64,000 nt of DNA from Treponema bryantii (GCF_900113965.1 NZ_FORI01000006.1:124001-188000), one strand, 5' to 3'; positions 8,006-18,422 are shown, counted from the first letter of the stretch. Numbers and translations are program-made. The notes: generated from the letters alone by a model not told the origin.

Positions 8006-10126
8006 ATGAATCTTGATAAAAACCTGTTTAAGACAGACTATATTTCCGAAGCCCGCGAAATTCTGGACTCTCTTGATGACATTGCAATTGTTGCAAGTAA
8101 GGAAAAACGTAACGCCGATTACTTAAAAGAGATTCTCCGCCTTCTGCATACCTTAAAGGGTTCTTCCCGCATGATGGAATATGTGCAGATTGAAAAAGTT
8201 GTAAATCATCTGGAAACAGTTTTCAAAAATATTCAGAGCAATAAAACTGAAATCTCAAATAAAATCATTCAGCTTTTGATGGGCGTGAACAACGTGCTTC
8301 ATAAGGTAATTGATGATATTGAAGACGGCGCCGACGGTTCTTTTGATCAGTACGAAGAAGTTCTGCAGAACATTGACCTTTCTATGGAAAGCGATGATTA
8401 TAATACAGACTTCTCTGTAAAACAGGGCGCGGTTAATAGTGAGAACGGTGCAGCGGAGGAGAACTCGGAGGATTCTGCGGGTAGCCAGATAAGTGAAGAG
8501 AACGCAGAGTTCTTCCACGACTCTCAGACAATTAAAGTTCAGATTACTCAGATAGATTCTATTTTGCAGTCGCTTGATAAACTCATTATGCGCCAGATAA
8601 AACTCAAAAATGAAATTGAAGTTTTAAAAGGCAAGAGCGATGCTTCAGAGTTCCAGGCCTTCCAGGAGCTTTCAGAAAATATTTCTGTTCTCGAAAATCA
8701 GAGTGTAGATATTCAGAAAAATATTATTTCGCTTCGAATGCTTCCGTTCGATATGATTTTGCGTCCAATCAAACGCTCTATTGTTGCAGAATCTTTGAAG
8801 GCTGGAAAGAACATTGAGTTTGATATTCCACAGTCAGAAATTACAATTGATAAATTCATTCTTGAAAAACTTCCTGCAGTTTTAATTCACCTTGTTCGAA
8901 ACTCAATCGACCACGGAATTGAAAGTCCGGAAGAAAGAAAGGCACTTGGCAAGCCGGAGACCGGAACAATTTCTATTTCGGTAAGCCAGGTTTCAAACAG
9001 AATCTTCGTAAATGTAAAAGATGACGGACACGGAATCGATTATGAAAAAATCCGTACAAAGGCACTCCGCCTCTTCCCTGAACGCGAGTCTGAAATTCTT
9101 GCGGCCGACTCAACCGACCTCCTTCAGTTCATCTTCGCCTCAGGATTTTCCACAAAAGACGAGCAGACCGAGCTCTCCGGCCGCGGCATCGGTCTGGACG
9201 TTGTACGCACCGAGATGGATAAGCTCAAGGGAAAAATCACAGTTTACAGCGAACTGAACAAGGGAACAAATTTCGAACTCTCACTTCCGGCTTCTCTTGC
9301 AACTCAGGACGGACTTTTCGTTTCTGTTTCCGACAGCTCATATTTAATTCTCTCCCATTACATCAGAGAAATTCTTACAGTAAATAAATCAGACTTCCTC
9401 GAGCTTCAGCACGGACCTGTAATCAATGTTCATAATGAGCTTGTTCCGATTTTTGACTTTGACATCATTAATGCAAATTCAGCAAAGAGAACAAATACAA
9501 AAACAGAAGTTTCAGTTGTAATTCTTGAATACCTGAACCGCAAGATTGGTGTAATGGTAGATAAGATTCTGCATTACGGAACCGTTGTAATTAAGCCGGT
9601 TCCTCCACTGTTGAAAGATTTCAATGCACTTCAGGGCGTTGTATTCGATGAAAACTACAGAATCATTCCTGTACTCAATATTCCCGATACAATGCGCCGC
9701 TTTAGGGTTGTAAATGTTTACGACGTTAAGAATCTTGAAGTTCACAAAATGCCAAAAATCCATTCCGTTCTCGTAGTAGACGATTCTCATACAACACGAC
9801 ACATTGAGCAGATTATTCTTGAAGCAGAAAATTATAATGTTTCAACCGCTGTGGATGGAATTGATGCTCTTGAAAAAATGAAGCAGCACAGATTTGACCT
9901 TGTAGTTACTGATGTTAAGATGCCTCGAATGGACGGCTTTGTTCTGCTTCATAATATGCGCCACAAAGAGGAACTTAAAAATATTCCTGTTATTATGGTT
10001 TCTTCTGTGTTTGAAAGTGATACCCTTGATAAGGCAAAAAATCTTGGGGCACAGGGCTATATTGTTAAGTCAGACTTTGAACGCGAAAACCTTACCGCCA
10101 AGGTAAAGGAGCTGCTGCATGACTAA
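8006..10126 (+). CDS. cheA: CheA kinase fused to a CheY-type receiver
   Basis: 706 residues. Domains: HPt (1-105) with phosphorylatable His48 in LLHTLKGSS; an acidic, poorly conserved linker where the P2 CheY-binding domain would be; dimerisation and ATPase region (LVRNSIDHGIES, DDGHGIDY, GRGIGLDVV); a CheW-like regulatory domain (about 430-570); and a C-terminal receiver from about 585 with VLVVDDS, phosphoacceptor Asp636 (VVTDVKMP) and a conserved Lys. Lack of an evident P2 fits with a covalently attached receiver. No free CheY is encoded in the operon, so output probably runs through this receiver or the next gene. Overlaps the cyclase gene by 8 bp. Confidence 0.92.
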   Translation: MNLDKNLFKTDYISEAREILDSLDDIAIVASKEKRNADYLKEILRLLHTLKGSSRMMEYVQIEKVVNHLETVFKNIQSNKTEISNKIIQLLMGVNNVLHKVIDDIEDGADGSFDQYEEVLQNIDLSMESDDYNTDFSVKQGAVNSENGAAEENSEDSAGSQISEENAEFFHDSQTIKVQITQIDSILQSLDKLIMRQIKLKNEIEVLKGKSDASEFQAFQELSENISVLENQSVDIQKNIISLRMLPFDMILRPIKRSIVAESLKAGKNIEFDIPQSEITIDKFILEKLPAVLIHLVRNSIDHGIESPEERKALGKPETGTISISVSQVSNRIFVNVKDDGHGIDYEKIRTKALRLFPERESEILAADSTDLLQFIFASGFSTKDEQTELSGRGIGLDVVRTEMDKLKGKITVYSELNKGTNFELSLPASLATQDGLFVSVSDSSYLILSHYIREILTVNKSDFLELQHGPVINVHNELVPIFDFDIINANSAKRTNTKTEVSVVILEYLNRKIGVMVDKILHYGTVVIKPVPPLLKDFNALQGVVFDENYRIIPVLNIPDTMRRFRVVNVYDVKNLEVHKMPKIHSVLVVDDSHTTRHIEQIILEAENYNVSTAVDGIDALEKMKQHRFDLVVTDVKMPRMDGFVLLHNMRHKEELKNIPVIMVSSVFESDTLDKAKNLGAQGYIVKSDFERENLTAKVKELLHD

Positions 10127-11996
10127 AAAAATTTTTGTTGCAGAATCTTCAAAGATACTCGCCAAAATGATTTGTGCGGAACTTGAAAAGCAGGGCTGGA
10201 CTACAGAGACTTTTAAAGATGGTTATTCAGTTCTCAAAAAGATTGTTACAGAGTCTCCGGATCTTATAATTGCAGATAAAGACCTTCCTTTGATCAGCGG
10301 AACTGAGTTGTGCCGTATTATGAAAAGCGGTTCAACAAAAGATTCCATTCCCTTCATTCTGCTTTCAGTAGACGACACAGTTTATGATTTCTGGAACAGT
10401 GCAATTGAAGCAAACCGTGTTGTGTTAATCAAAAATGATAATATTGATTATCTGATTGATAATGTAAAAGAGCTTCTGGATTTTAATTTTATAGAAGCAA
10501 ATGATTTTTACAGCAAAGATGAAAAAGAAAAATCTTCTGAGGAAGAAGAAACTTCACTTGCCGCGCTTAGTAAAAAATCAGATGAAGAAGTGCTTGCTTC
10601 GTGGATTGTAAATGCAATGAGCAAGAGTGAGTTCTTTTACAATATGTCAAAGAGTGTAATTGAACTTTATTCAAATGTAAGTGATATAAACTTCCTCGTA
10701 GAACAGATTTTTAGAATGCTCTACGGTGTTTGTGCTTATGATGTTGCAGCCCTTGTGCTGGACAGTCAGCCGACAAAAGTCTTTGTAACAGGTGCAGAAT
10801 TTTTTGAAGTAAAAGAGGCAGAAGAATTCTGGAATATCTGTAAGGTTGATTACGAACAGCAGGCAAAGAAAAATCATACAATCACCTACGAAGAAAACCG
10901 CTACGAAAATATTATTCTTGAACGACCGGAGCATGCAAAGCTTGAATCTTACCGTGCTTACACAATCAGCACCAGAAAAGATTTTATAGGAACGCTTCAT
11001 CTGGCTTCAATAAAGAAAAAAACTTTTACTTACAAGGTTCAGTCATCAATTGAATTTGTAACTCCGGCTCTTGCAAGTATTTTGCAGGAATCTGTTCAGC
11101 GTGCCGAGATTGCAGAAAACGAAGTAAAGCTTCGTAACGCTTTCTCAAAGTTTGTTCCTGAGCAGGTTATCAACGACTTTATTAATACCGGTGAAGATGA
11201 CAAAGAACTTACAAACAATAATGAGAAACGCAACGTTGTAATTCTCATGTGTGATATTCGAAACTTTACTTCCATCAGTGAAATCAACAAACCGGAAGAC
11301 GTCGTAAACTTTTTGAATACATACTTTACCTTTATGGTAAACATTGTCAAAAAATACGGCGGTACTGTAGATAAGTTTGTTGGTGATGCAATCATGGTTT
11401 TGTTCGGTGCGCCAATTTCTTACAACGATAATGCAAAGCGTGCTGTTCAGGCTGCAATTGAAATGTATGCCCAGCTTGATTCAATTCCATACGGTCAGCT
11501 TAAATTTCCTGAAGGAATTAAACTTGATATTGGAATCGGTATTCACTATGGAGACGTAATTGTTGGCCAGATTGGTAGTGCAGATAAAACAAACTACACC
11601 GTAATTGGAGATGCAGTAAACCTTGCTTCACGTCTGGAAGGTCTTACAAAACTCTACGGTGCAAAGGTAATTATTTCTCAGGCCGTGCGCGACGAGCTTG
11701 GAGATTCAATGAATCTTCTTCTTCTGGACTCTGTAAAAGTTAAGGGTAAAAAAGAAGCGGTATTCATTTATCGCGTAGACGAGAAGCCTCTGCCAAAGGA
11801 TTTTGTGCAGGTTTATGACAAGGGCTTTAAGTCTTATAACGAAGGTGCATTCAGCCTTGCAATTCCTTATTTTGAGCAGGCAATTAATATTCTGCCGGAA
11901 GATAAGGCGGCGCGGCTTATGCTTGAACGCTGTGAAGAGTTCTCAGTAAATAAACCAGATAATTGGGATGGCGCAATTGCGCTTACGTCTAAATAA
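10119..11996 (+). CDS. Receiver-linked class III adenylate cyclase
   Basis: 625 residues. An N-terminal receiver-like domain (1-120) keeps a candidate Asp (IIADKDLP) and a Lys, but its acidic pocket is altered (FVAESS). A GAF-like middle region (about 170-330) follows, then a class III cyclase domain: VILMCDIRNFTSISE, VDKFVGDAIMVLFG and YTVIGDAVNLASRLE. The Lys/Thr specificity pair suggests the class IIIb adenylate cyclase subgroup. A short helical C-terminal region, possibly TPR-like, ends the protein. It sits directly after cheA with an 8-bp overlap, so cAMP is the likely pathway output; that link is inferred from position and domains. Confidence 0.88.
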   Translation: MTKKIFVAESSKILAKMICAELEKQGWTTETFKDGYSVLKKIVTESPDLIIADKDLPLISGTELCRIMKSGSTKDSIPFILLSVDDTVYDFWNSAIEANRVVLIKNDNIDYLIDNVKELLDFNFIEANDFYSKDEKEKSSEEEETSLAALSKKSDEEVLASWIVNAMSKSEFFYNMSKSVIELYSNVSDINFLVEQIFRMLYGVCAYDVAALVLDSQPTKVFVTGAEFFEVKEAEEFWNICKVDYEQQAKKNHTITYEENRYENIILERPEHAKLESYRAYTISTRKDFIGTLHLASIKKKTFTYKVQSSIEFVTPALASILQESVQRAEIAENEVKLRNAFSKFVPEQVINDFINTGEDDKELTNNNEKRNVVILMCDIRNFTSISEINKPEDVVNFLNTYFTFMVNIVKKYGGTVDKFVGDAIMVLFGAPISYNDNAKRAVQAAIEMYAQLDSIPYGQLKFPEGIKLDIGIGIHYGDVIVGQIGSADKTNYTVIGDAVNLASRLEGLTKLYGAKVIISQAVRDELGDSMNLLLLDSVKVKGKKEAVFIYRVDEKPLPKDFVQVYDKGFKSYNEGAFSLAIPYFEQAINILPEDKAARLMLERCEEFSVNKPDNWDGAIALTSK

Positions 11997-12009
11997 AAAA
12001 GAGGTGCAT

Positions 12010-13839
12010 ATGAGTTTAAAAGAAAAGTTAGCAGAAAAGAAACAGGCCTCAGCAAGCGACGTTAATTTTGGAAAGGAAGTGCTTTCAAAGTTAATGGGTT
12101 CCGTTATGTTCTTTGAAGTCCTGACTATGGCTGCTTGCATTGCAATGTCATGGGGAAGTATTCGTGTACATCAGCTTCCATCAATCATTGGTCTTGGTGT
12201 TGGATTGAATATCATTCTCCACGCAATCACTTTGATTATGGTGAACATGCTTGTAACACAGTCCATCACAGAAGACCTTTCTTCTTTCTATTATTATGAG
12301 ACAAACGAGAAAGAACGTACCAAACTGATGAAGCAGCTGATGGGAATGCCTGCTCGAGTAGGTGCTGCAATCTTCACTCTGTTTATGGCACATGGTGCTA
12401 TCTGGATTGCACTGTTTGCAAAAGTTGCTCATCTTAATTCAAATACAATAATTCTTGTTTCAAGTATGCTTTATCTTGGTGGTTATTTTGCTGCAGTTTA
12501 TGCCATTACAGGTATTACTCAGAAAATCTGTTCTAAGCATGCGGCAGAAATTGTAAGAAAAGGTGTTTCAAAAGAGGAAGTAGAAAAACGTCATTACTTT
12601 GGTCTTGATTCTGCCTCAATTACAACAATGCATATTTTTGCACCAATTCTGATTATTGGAATTATGTTCTTCATTCTTGCCTGGAGAACTTACCAGTCAT
12701 ATACAGCAACAAATATTGTATTCTTCCGTCTGCTGCTTGTAGGAGCAATCAGTCTTATAGGATACCTTTATTATTCTGGTTCGCTCTTCCGCCGAATGAT
12801 GCGCTCTATCAACAATATGCATGACCTGATGGCTGGCATTAATAAGGAAAATCTGAGAAAGGTAAAATTTGAACGCACCGACCTTTCGAATGAGTTTATG
12901 TACAATGTATATCTTATTAATACCATTGTTTCAATTCTCCAGAAGATTTTGAAAAAGAGTCAGGAAATCAGTATGGATGTTATTGAGTCCAGCAACGAGC
13001 TTTCGGTAATTTCCCGCGAGACTGCAGTTACTTCTCTTGAACAGAACTCAGGTGTAAAAGAACTGCTTTCTGCTATGGAAGAGACAGATGCCCTTTCGAA
13101 GAACATTGCAGAAAAGATTGGTGAAGTTTCACTGGTAGCAAAAAAGACAACAGAAAATATTGTAGATGGCTTTAATATCCTTAAGCAGAATATGCAGAAA
13201 CTTGATGAAATTAAGGCTGCAAATGATATCACTGTAGATGGAATTAAAAACCTTACAGAAAAAATTACAGGTATTTCTGATATTGCAAGAATCATCAATG
13301 GTATTGCAGATCAGACAAACATCATTGCCTTTAATGCAGAAATTGAAGCTTCAAGTGCCGGTGATGTTGGAGAAAACTTTGCCCTTGTAGCAAACGAAAT
13401 CCGCCGCCTTACAAACAGCACAATTCAGTCTACAAATGAAATCCGTAAACGAATCATTGAGATTCAGCATTCTTCTGATGCACTGCTTGTTTCTTCTCAG
13501 AACGGCTGTAACAAGATTCTTGATGGTACTCAGATTATCAATGAATTGAACGCACGCTTTGAAGAGCTTAAGCATTCTTCAGAAACAATGGATTATGCTT
13601 CAGAAGATATTAAGAAAATCATTGAGCAGCAGACAGCTTCTTTTGCTCAGATTGTTATTACTTTGCGACAGATTTCTCAGGCCGCAGAAACCTTCTCAAC
13701 ATCTACTCAGAAAATCAGCGATTCTGCTCAGGATCTCTGCGTAATTTCAGACAGCCTCAAACAGCTGCAGCCTCAAGACGAAGAACCTGCTGCCCCTGTA
13801 GTTGAAGCCGCTGCTATTTCAGAAAGTGAGGTGAAATAA
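12010..13839 (+). CDS. Polytopic methyl-accepting receptor, divergent tip
   Basis: 609 residues from the ATG at 12010, preceded by GAGGTG; an upstream in-frame start lacks this and overlaps the cyclase gene. The N-terminal 290 residues hold about six hydrophobic segments and no sizeable periplasmic domain. The rest is an MCP signalling rod. Its tip reads ADQTNIIAFNAEIEASSAGD, where ordinary receptors have [20 protein letters not shown]. The alanine-to-glutamate change and the SS are shared with the next gene, implying a dedicated receptor class for this CheA/CheW set. It probably senses membrane state or a membrane-delivered cue. Confidence 0.85.
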   Translation: MSLKEKLAEKKQASASDVNFGKEVLSKLMGSVMFFEVLTMAACIAMSWGSIRVHQLPSIIGLGVGLNIILHAITLIMVNMLVTQSITEDLSSFYYYETNEKERTKLMKQLMGMPARVGAAIFTLFMAHGAIWIALFAKVAHLNSNTIILVSSMLYLGGYFAAVYAITGITQKICSKHAAEIVRKGVSKEEVEKRHYFGLDSASITTMHIFAPILIIGIMFFILAWRTYQSYTATNIVFFRLLLVGAISLIGYLYYSGSLFRRMMRSINNMHDLMAGINKENLRKVKFERTDLSNEFMYNVYLINTIVSILQKILKKSQEISMDVIESSNELSVISRETAVTSLEQNSGVKELLSAMEETDALSKNIAEKIGEVSLVAKKTTENIVDGFNILKQNMQKLDEIKAANDITVDGIKNLTEKITGISDIARIINGIADQTNIIAFNAEIEASSAGDVGENFALVANEIRRLTNSTIQSTNEIRKRIIEIQHSSDALLVSSQNGCNKILDGTQIINELNARFEELKHSSETMDYASEDIKKIIEQQTASFAQIVITLRQISQAAETFSTSTQKISDSAQDLCVISDSLKQLQPQDEEPAAPVVEAAAISESEVK

Positions 13840-15629
13840 TGAAACAGAATAAAAGTCTAACACTTGAAAGAAGAATCTTACGCGCCAGCCATATTCCAGA
13901 CATTGGCTGTGGTATTGTGCTGTTGATGTACACGGTTTTCATTATGAATCTCAAATTCTCAACACATTACCCTTTGATTATTACAGTATTCCTGGGAATC
14001 CTGTTTGCTCAGTTTGTAGTTTCAAGTTTTACAAACCATATCTTTATGGGAAAAACTTCAAAGCTTGTTGAGCAGTGGGAAAATGAAGAGTCTACAAAAG
14101 AACAGCGCACAAAGGTTTTCCGCGAGCTTCATAAGCTTCCAATGAGAAAATCAATTGAATGCTTTACTTACTTCTTTGTTTGTGCAATTGCTCTCGCAGC
14201 TGCTTATGATTATTTTTATCATGTTAATCTTGCGATAAACTTAGTAAGTCTTGTAAGCTGCTTCCTTGGTGCTTATGTTGCAGGACTTCTTGCTCTTGCA
14301 AATACACGTTCAATTTGTAACGAGTATGAATGCCGCCTTGTAGAAGAGGGAATTGATGAAAAGATTTTAAATAAGAAAAGTTTCTTTGGTGTTTCTTATC
14401 AGAGAACCTTTTCACTTTACTGTACAGTTCCCGTTGTATGGGGAATTGCAATTGCAATGATGCTCTTCTATGTTTACTACTACAACAATGTTCCTTCAGA
14501 GGCTGCAGGCTTCCTTCCTGCCGATGTTTATGGACAGGGACTCCGCAAGGTTCAGCTTTCACGAATTGCAGTTGTTCTTGCAATCAACGTTGTAGTTGGT
14601 ATTGTTTCGGTTTATTCGTTCTTAAGAAGTATTCTTATTTCTTCTGATAAACTTCAGAACTCAATGCTTCATATTATTAAGAATGATATTTTTACAGTAG
14701 ACCTTGTTCCAACAGATTTTGAAAATGAAGTATCTTACAACCTCTATCTTATCAATCAGATCGTTCTTTTGTTCCGTTCTATTTTGAATGATATCAATGA
14801 GATTGGAAACACAATGGTTGAGCCGATTGGAGGACTTACAGAAATCTCTCAATCTACCGCTTCAACTTCTCTTGAGCAGTCTACCGGTGTAAAAGAGATT
14901 CTTGCCACAATGGAAGACACAGACCGTCAGACAAGAAACATTGTAGAAAAGATTGCCGATGTAACAACCGTTGCTGAAGGAACTGAAAACAATGTTGATG
15001 CCGGTTTCGAAACTCTTCAGTCTAACCTGGACAAGATGACAGAAATTACAGATGCCAACGTTGCAACCATCACAGGTATTCGTGAGCTTGGTGAAAAGAT
15101 TGGAAGCATCTGGGAAATTGTAAAAATCATTAATGATATTGCAGACCAGACTCGTATCATCGCTTTCAATGCCGAGCTTGAAGCTTCAAGTGCCGGTGAC
15201 AGTGGAAAGAACTTCCATATTGTTGCTAACGAAGTTCGCCGTCTTGCTGCAGGAATTACAAACTCTGTAGACCAGATTAAAGAGCGCATTACAGAAATCC
15301 AGCACTCATCAGATAACCTTATCATCACATCTGAGTCTGGAACAGAAAAGATTCGCGAAGGTCTTGAGCTCTCAGAAAAGCTTAAGGAAAAATTCAGCGA
15401 TATTCAGTCTTCTTCAGAAATTACCGTTGAGTCTGCAAACCAGATTAAGGAAATCATTAATCAGCAGTCTACTTCGTTCGACCAGATTGTTGCTACAGTT
15501 CGTCAGATTTCTTCGGGAATTGAAAACTTCTCAACTTCTACAAGTACTGTTAATAATACAGCACAGAAGCTTAAAGACGCCGCTAATCTTCTTGAAAACC
15601 TGCATGTAAACATTATTGCAGAAAAATAG
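13839..15629 (+). CDS. Second polytopic methyl-accepting receptor
   Basis: 596 residues, paralogous to the preceding receptor and starting 1 bp inside its stop codon (TAATG). It again has about six membrane segments in the first 270 residues and no extracellular ligand domain, then an MCP rod whose tip reads RIIAFNAELEASSAGDSGKNF. The same unusual glutamate and SS residues appear in both copies. The pair may form hetero-complexes. This is the last gene of the chemosensory operon; the following gene has its own promoter within the intergenic bases. Confidence 0.85.
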   Translation: MKQNKSLTLERRILRASHIPDIGCGIVLLMYTVFIMNLKFSTHYPLIITVFLGILFAQFVVSSFTNHIFMGKTSKLVEQWENEESTKEQRTKVFRELHKLPMRKSIECFTYFFVCAIALAAAYDYFYHVNLAINLVSLVSCFLGAYVAGLLALANTRSICNEYECRLVEEGIDEKILNKKSFFGVSYQRTFSLYCTVPVVWGIAIAMMLFYVYYYNNVPSEAAGFLPADVYGQGLRKVQLSRIAVVLAINVVVGIVSVYSFLRSILISSDKLQNSMLHIIKNDIFTVDLVPTDFENEVSYNLYLINQIVLLFRSILNDINEIGNTMVEPIGGLTEISQSTASTSLEQSTGVKEILATMEDTDRQTRNIVEKIADVTTVAEGTENNVDAGFETLQSNLDKMTEITDANVATITGIRELGEKIGSIWEIVKIINDIADQTRIIAFNAELEASSAGDSGKNFHIVANEVRRLAAGITNSVDQIKERITEIQHSSDNLIITSESGTEKIREGLELSEKLKEKFSDIQSSSEITVESANQIKEIINQQSTSFDQIVATVRQISSGIENFSTSTSTVNNTAQKLKDAANLLENLHVNIIAEK

Positions 15630-15645
15630 ATGATTAGTGTAAAAT
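15616..15645 (+). promoter_or_regulatory. Promoter giving a leaderless message
   Basis: TTGCAG (15616-15621), an 18-bp spacer and TAAAAT (15640-15645). The predicted transcription start coincides with the ATG at 15652. No Shine-Dalgarno is seen. Confidence 0.5.
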
Positions 15646-15651
15646 TGAAGA

Positions 15652-18393
15652 ATGGATGATAATAAAACTGTAAATGTAAAAACTAAGAAGAAGCTGCCTC
15701 TTGGGGTAAAGCTTCTTCTGCTTCCATTTGATATTGTACTGGTTCTTTTATTAGTTGTACTTCTTTGGTTTGCTTTCTGCTTTTTTGATAGAGTAAAGCC
15801 GGTAGAGGCTCTGCCACCAGACTATGCAGTTTATTTACGAACTGATTCAGTCTGGGATACTGTAGAGCCTCTGCTCGACCTTGATGCAACTCTGATTGCA
15901 ATGACTAGTCCTGAGTTTAAGGACTACCGCGATACCTTCCTTGAAATAAAACAATCAAAACTCAGAAATAATTTTTTTGTGAAGACTGCACTTAAACGTC
16001 GTGTAGATGCCGCAGTTTATGGCTACGAAGATGACGGAAAACTTTCTGCTCTTTGTGTACTTGATGCGGGAATAATTTCCGGGGCAGTGAGACTTGTGCC
16101 TTATATTATTCCACATGTAAAAGCCGCTGCAGAACAGATTGAGATTTCTGTAAATAACCATGGAACTTTTTATCAGCTTGGAGAAGCAGGCTGTTTTGTA
16201 ATCAAAAAGAATCTTGTAATTTTTTCTACAAGCCGAAATCTTCTTGAACAGGCAATGACCTATTCTAATGGTGATTTATATCAGAAAGAAGAGCTCGAAG
16301 TCTTTAAGAAAAAATTGCGTGACCCATTGCGCATTCTTGCAGATGGCCGAAACGTTTTAAAGCTTGTAGCGCAGATGCCGGTTTCTGAAGAAGACAAAAA
16401 AAATAATACGCCATCAATGCTCAAGAATTATCTTGAGATGATAGTTCCTTATCTTTCAGAAGAAGAATATACAAGCGTTAATTTTGGAATTTCAGAAAGC
16501 GACCTTAATCTTACAATTTCTGTTCCTATGGGTATTACAGTAGATTATGTGAGTGTAGACAATGAGTCTCCGGTGCTTAATCTTTTAGAAAAAGAATCTC
16601 AGGTACCGTCACTTCTTCCAAAGTTTGCAGATGATGTTCAGTATTACACATTAATTTCTGCAGGCTCCCTGAGCGAGCTTAGAGATGCAACTGTAAAGAT
16701 TCTTCCAGATTCTAAAAAGTTTTTAGCAACCTGGAATAAATCTGATACTGTTTCAAAAATTGTTTTCAATACCAGTCTGGATGAACTTTTGTTCTCATGG
16801 ACTGGAAGCGAGTTTGCAATTTTCGGAATTGAAGGAAAATCTGAACCTGTCTTTGCTCTTTCAATTTCTGATGAAGCAAAGCGCCGCCAGATTTTTGACA
16901 GAGTGTTTGCGTCTTACATAGTTCAGTCTAATGACAGTCTTCTCGTAGACGGTGTTCGTCTTCCAAGTATTAATATGCCGTCTTTTGTTTTATCTGTACT
17001 TCAGGAATTAAATATCAATGTTCCGCATCCATACTATCTGATTAAGGATGATTTTATTTTCCTTTCTGAATCTCCGGAAAATCTTGTAGCAATTAATTCA
17101 GATGCAAAGAGTACAAAAAAACTTTCGGGCAGCGAAAACTGGATGAAGGTTTCTTCAAAGCATTCTCCATATTCAACTCTTTCGCTTTATTACAACCTTG
17201 AGCGCAGTGTGCCTTTCTTTATCAAAGGAAACTCAACAATGTCTAAGATTCTTGCCCTTTACAATGCAGGACGTTTTGATCTTAGAATAAAAGATAGTAT
17301 GCTCACCGTTCAGCTTCAGGCATCAGCTCTGGAACTGGAATCTTCACAGCATATTCCGGGCTTCCCGATTGAGCTTGAAAATAAATCAAACAGCGAACTC
17401 ATAAAATCAAACGCCAAAAAGAGCAAGACAATTTACTGGGTAGAAAACGGAATCTCTGTGAACTCACTCGACTGCGGAAAATTTGAAAAGCAGACCTTTG
17501 AGCTTCCGGAAGTTCAGTACATTGTTGCTGCAGACGAAGCTACAATAAAAGCAAACGGTGGTGAAATCTGGGCAGTAACAAAAACCGGTGTAGTTTATCT
17601 TTTGAACTCAAAGCTTGAAGTGCTGAACGGCTATCCTGTTCTTTCCGGCCTTTCAATGACCTGCGCTCCATTTATTTATAAAGATTCTTTAGTGCTTATT
17701 GGTAACGATGGGGTAATGTGCTTTGTTTCTCCTAATGGAGAGATAAAAAATCTTGAAACTGATGTTGAAAGTGAAATTAAATCAACTCCCACAGTTAATG
17801 GAGACATTCTTGCCTTCTATGAAAAGGGCTTCTTTGGCGGCATTCATATTTATAAAAATCTTGAGCCGGTAACAACAGAAGGTCCTTTTGAGATGGAAGG
17901 AATTGCTTACGGTTCACCTTGCGTATTTACCGCAGGCGGTAAGCAGTACACAGCAATGATTACTCAGGCCGGCGTTCTTTATGTTTATGATTTTGCCGGT
18001 AACCTGATGCAGCCATTCCCTGTAACTCTGCCAGGTGTATTCTTTATGAATGTTGAAATGGCAGACGGATATCTGTTTGCGCTTTCTTCTGAGGGAGCTC
18101 TGTTCCGCGTTGGTCTGGACGGAAAGTCTCTTAGAGTAAAGATTCCTTATTTCACTGCAAAGACCGGTCATATTACAGTTTGTGATTATGATGGTCAGAC
18201 AGGTCAGGAGATTTTTGTTTCGGGAGATGGCAACTCCATTTACGGCTTCAACAGCGCAATGGAAATGCTTCCTCAGTTCCCTGTTTCTGGTTATGGAAAG
18301 CCTTTGTTCCAGGATCTCAACGGCGACGGCAAAAACGACTGTCTTGCAATTACTTTTGATAATAAGATTTCTGCGGCAAATGTTTTAAGATAA
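15652..18393 (+). CDS. Membrane-anchored DUF3352-like/propeller protein
   Basis: 913 residues of uncertain function. A basic N-terminus leads into one long hydrophobic segment (about 18-48, LLLLPFDIVLVLLLVVLLW), then a large non-cytoplasmic region. Residues 60-560 resemble DUF3352-type proteins in length and in the opening PPDYAVYLRTDSVWD. The C-terminal third looks like a WD/PQQ- or VCBS-type propeller (GGEIWAVTKTGVVYLLNSKLE; FQDLNGDGKNDCLAI, the last with a DxNxDGxxD calcium-type loop). A role in envelope assembly or binding is possible, but nothing catalytic was recognised. The next lipoprotein gene begins 29 bp downstream and is probably co-transcribed. Confidence 0.7.
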   Translation: MDDNKTVNVKTKKKLPLGVKLLLLPFDIVLVLLLVVLLWFAFCFFDRVKPVEALPPDYAVYLRTDSVWDTVEPLLDLDATLIAMTSPEFKDYRDTFLEIKQSKLRNNFFVKTALKRRVDAAVYGYEDDGKLSALCVLDAGIISGAVRLVPYIIPHVKAAAEQIEISVNNHGTFYQLGEAGCFVIKKNLVIFSTSRNLLEQAMTYSNGDLYQKEELEVFKKKLRDPLRILADGRNVLKLVAQMPVSEEDKKNNTPSMLKNYLEMIVPYLSEEEYTSVNFGISESDLNLTISVPMGITVDYVSVDNESPVLNLLEKESQVPSLLPKFADDVQYYTLISAGSLSELRDATVKILPDSKKFLATWNKSDTVSKIVFNTSLDELLFSWTGSEFAIFGIEGKSEPVFALSISDEAKRRQIFDRVFASYIVQSNDSLLVDGVRLPSINMPSFVLSVLQELNINVPHPYYLIKDDFIFLSESPENLVAINSDAKSTKKLSGSENWMKVSSKHSPYSTLSLYYNLERSVPFFIKGNSTMSKILALYNAGRFDLRIKDSMLTVQLQASALELESSQHIPGFPIELENKSNSELIKSNAKKSKTIYWVENGISVNSLDCGKFEKQTFELPEVQYIVAADEATIKANGGEIWAVTKTGVVYLLNSKLEVLNGYPVLSGLSMTCAPFIYKDSLVLIGNDGVMCFVSPNGEIKNLETDVESEIKSTPTVNGDILAFYEKGFFGGIHIYKNLEPVTTEGPFEMEGIAYGSPCVFTAGGKQYTAMITQAGVLYVYDFAGNLMQPFPVTLPGVFFMNVEMADGYLFALSSEGALFRVGLDGKSLRVKIPYFTAKTGHITVCDYDGQTGQEIFVSGDGNSIYGFNSAMEMLPQFPVSGYGKPLFQDLNGDGKNDCLAITFDNKISAANVLR

Positions 18394-18422
18394 AAGATTA
18401 AAATTGGTCAAACGAGGTAAAA

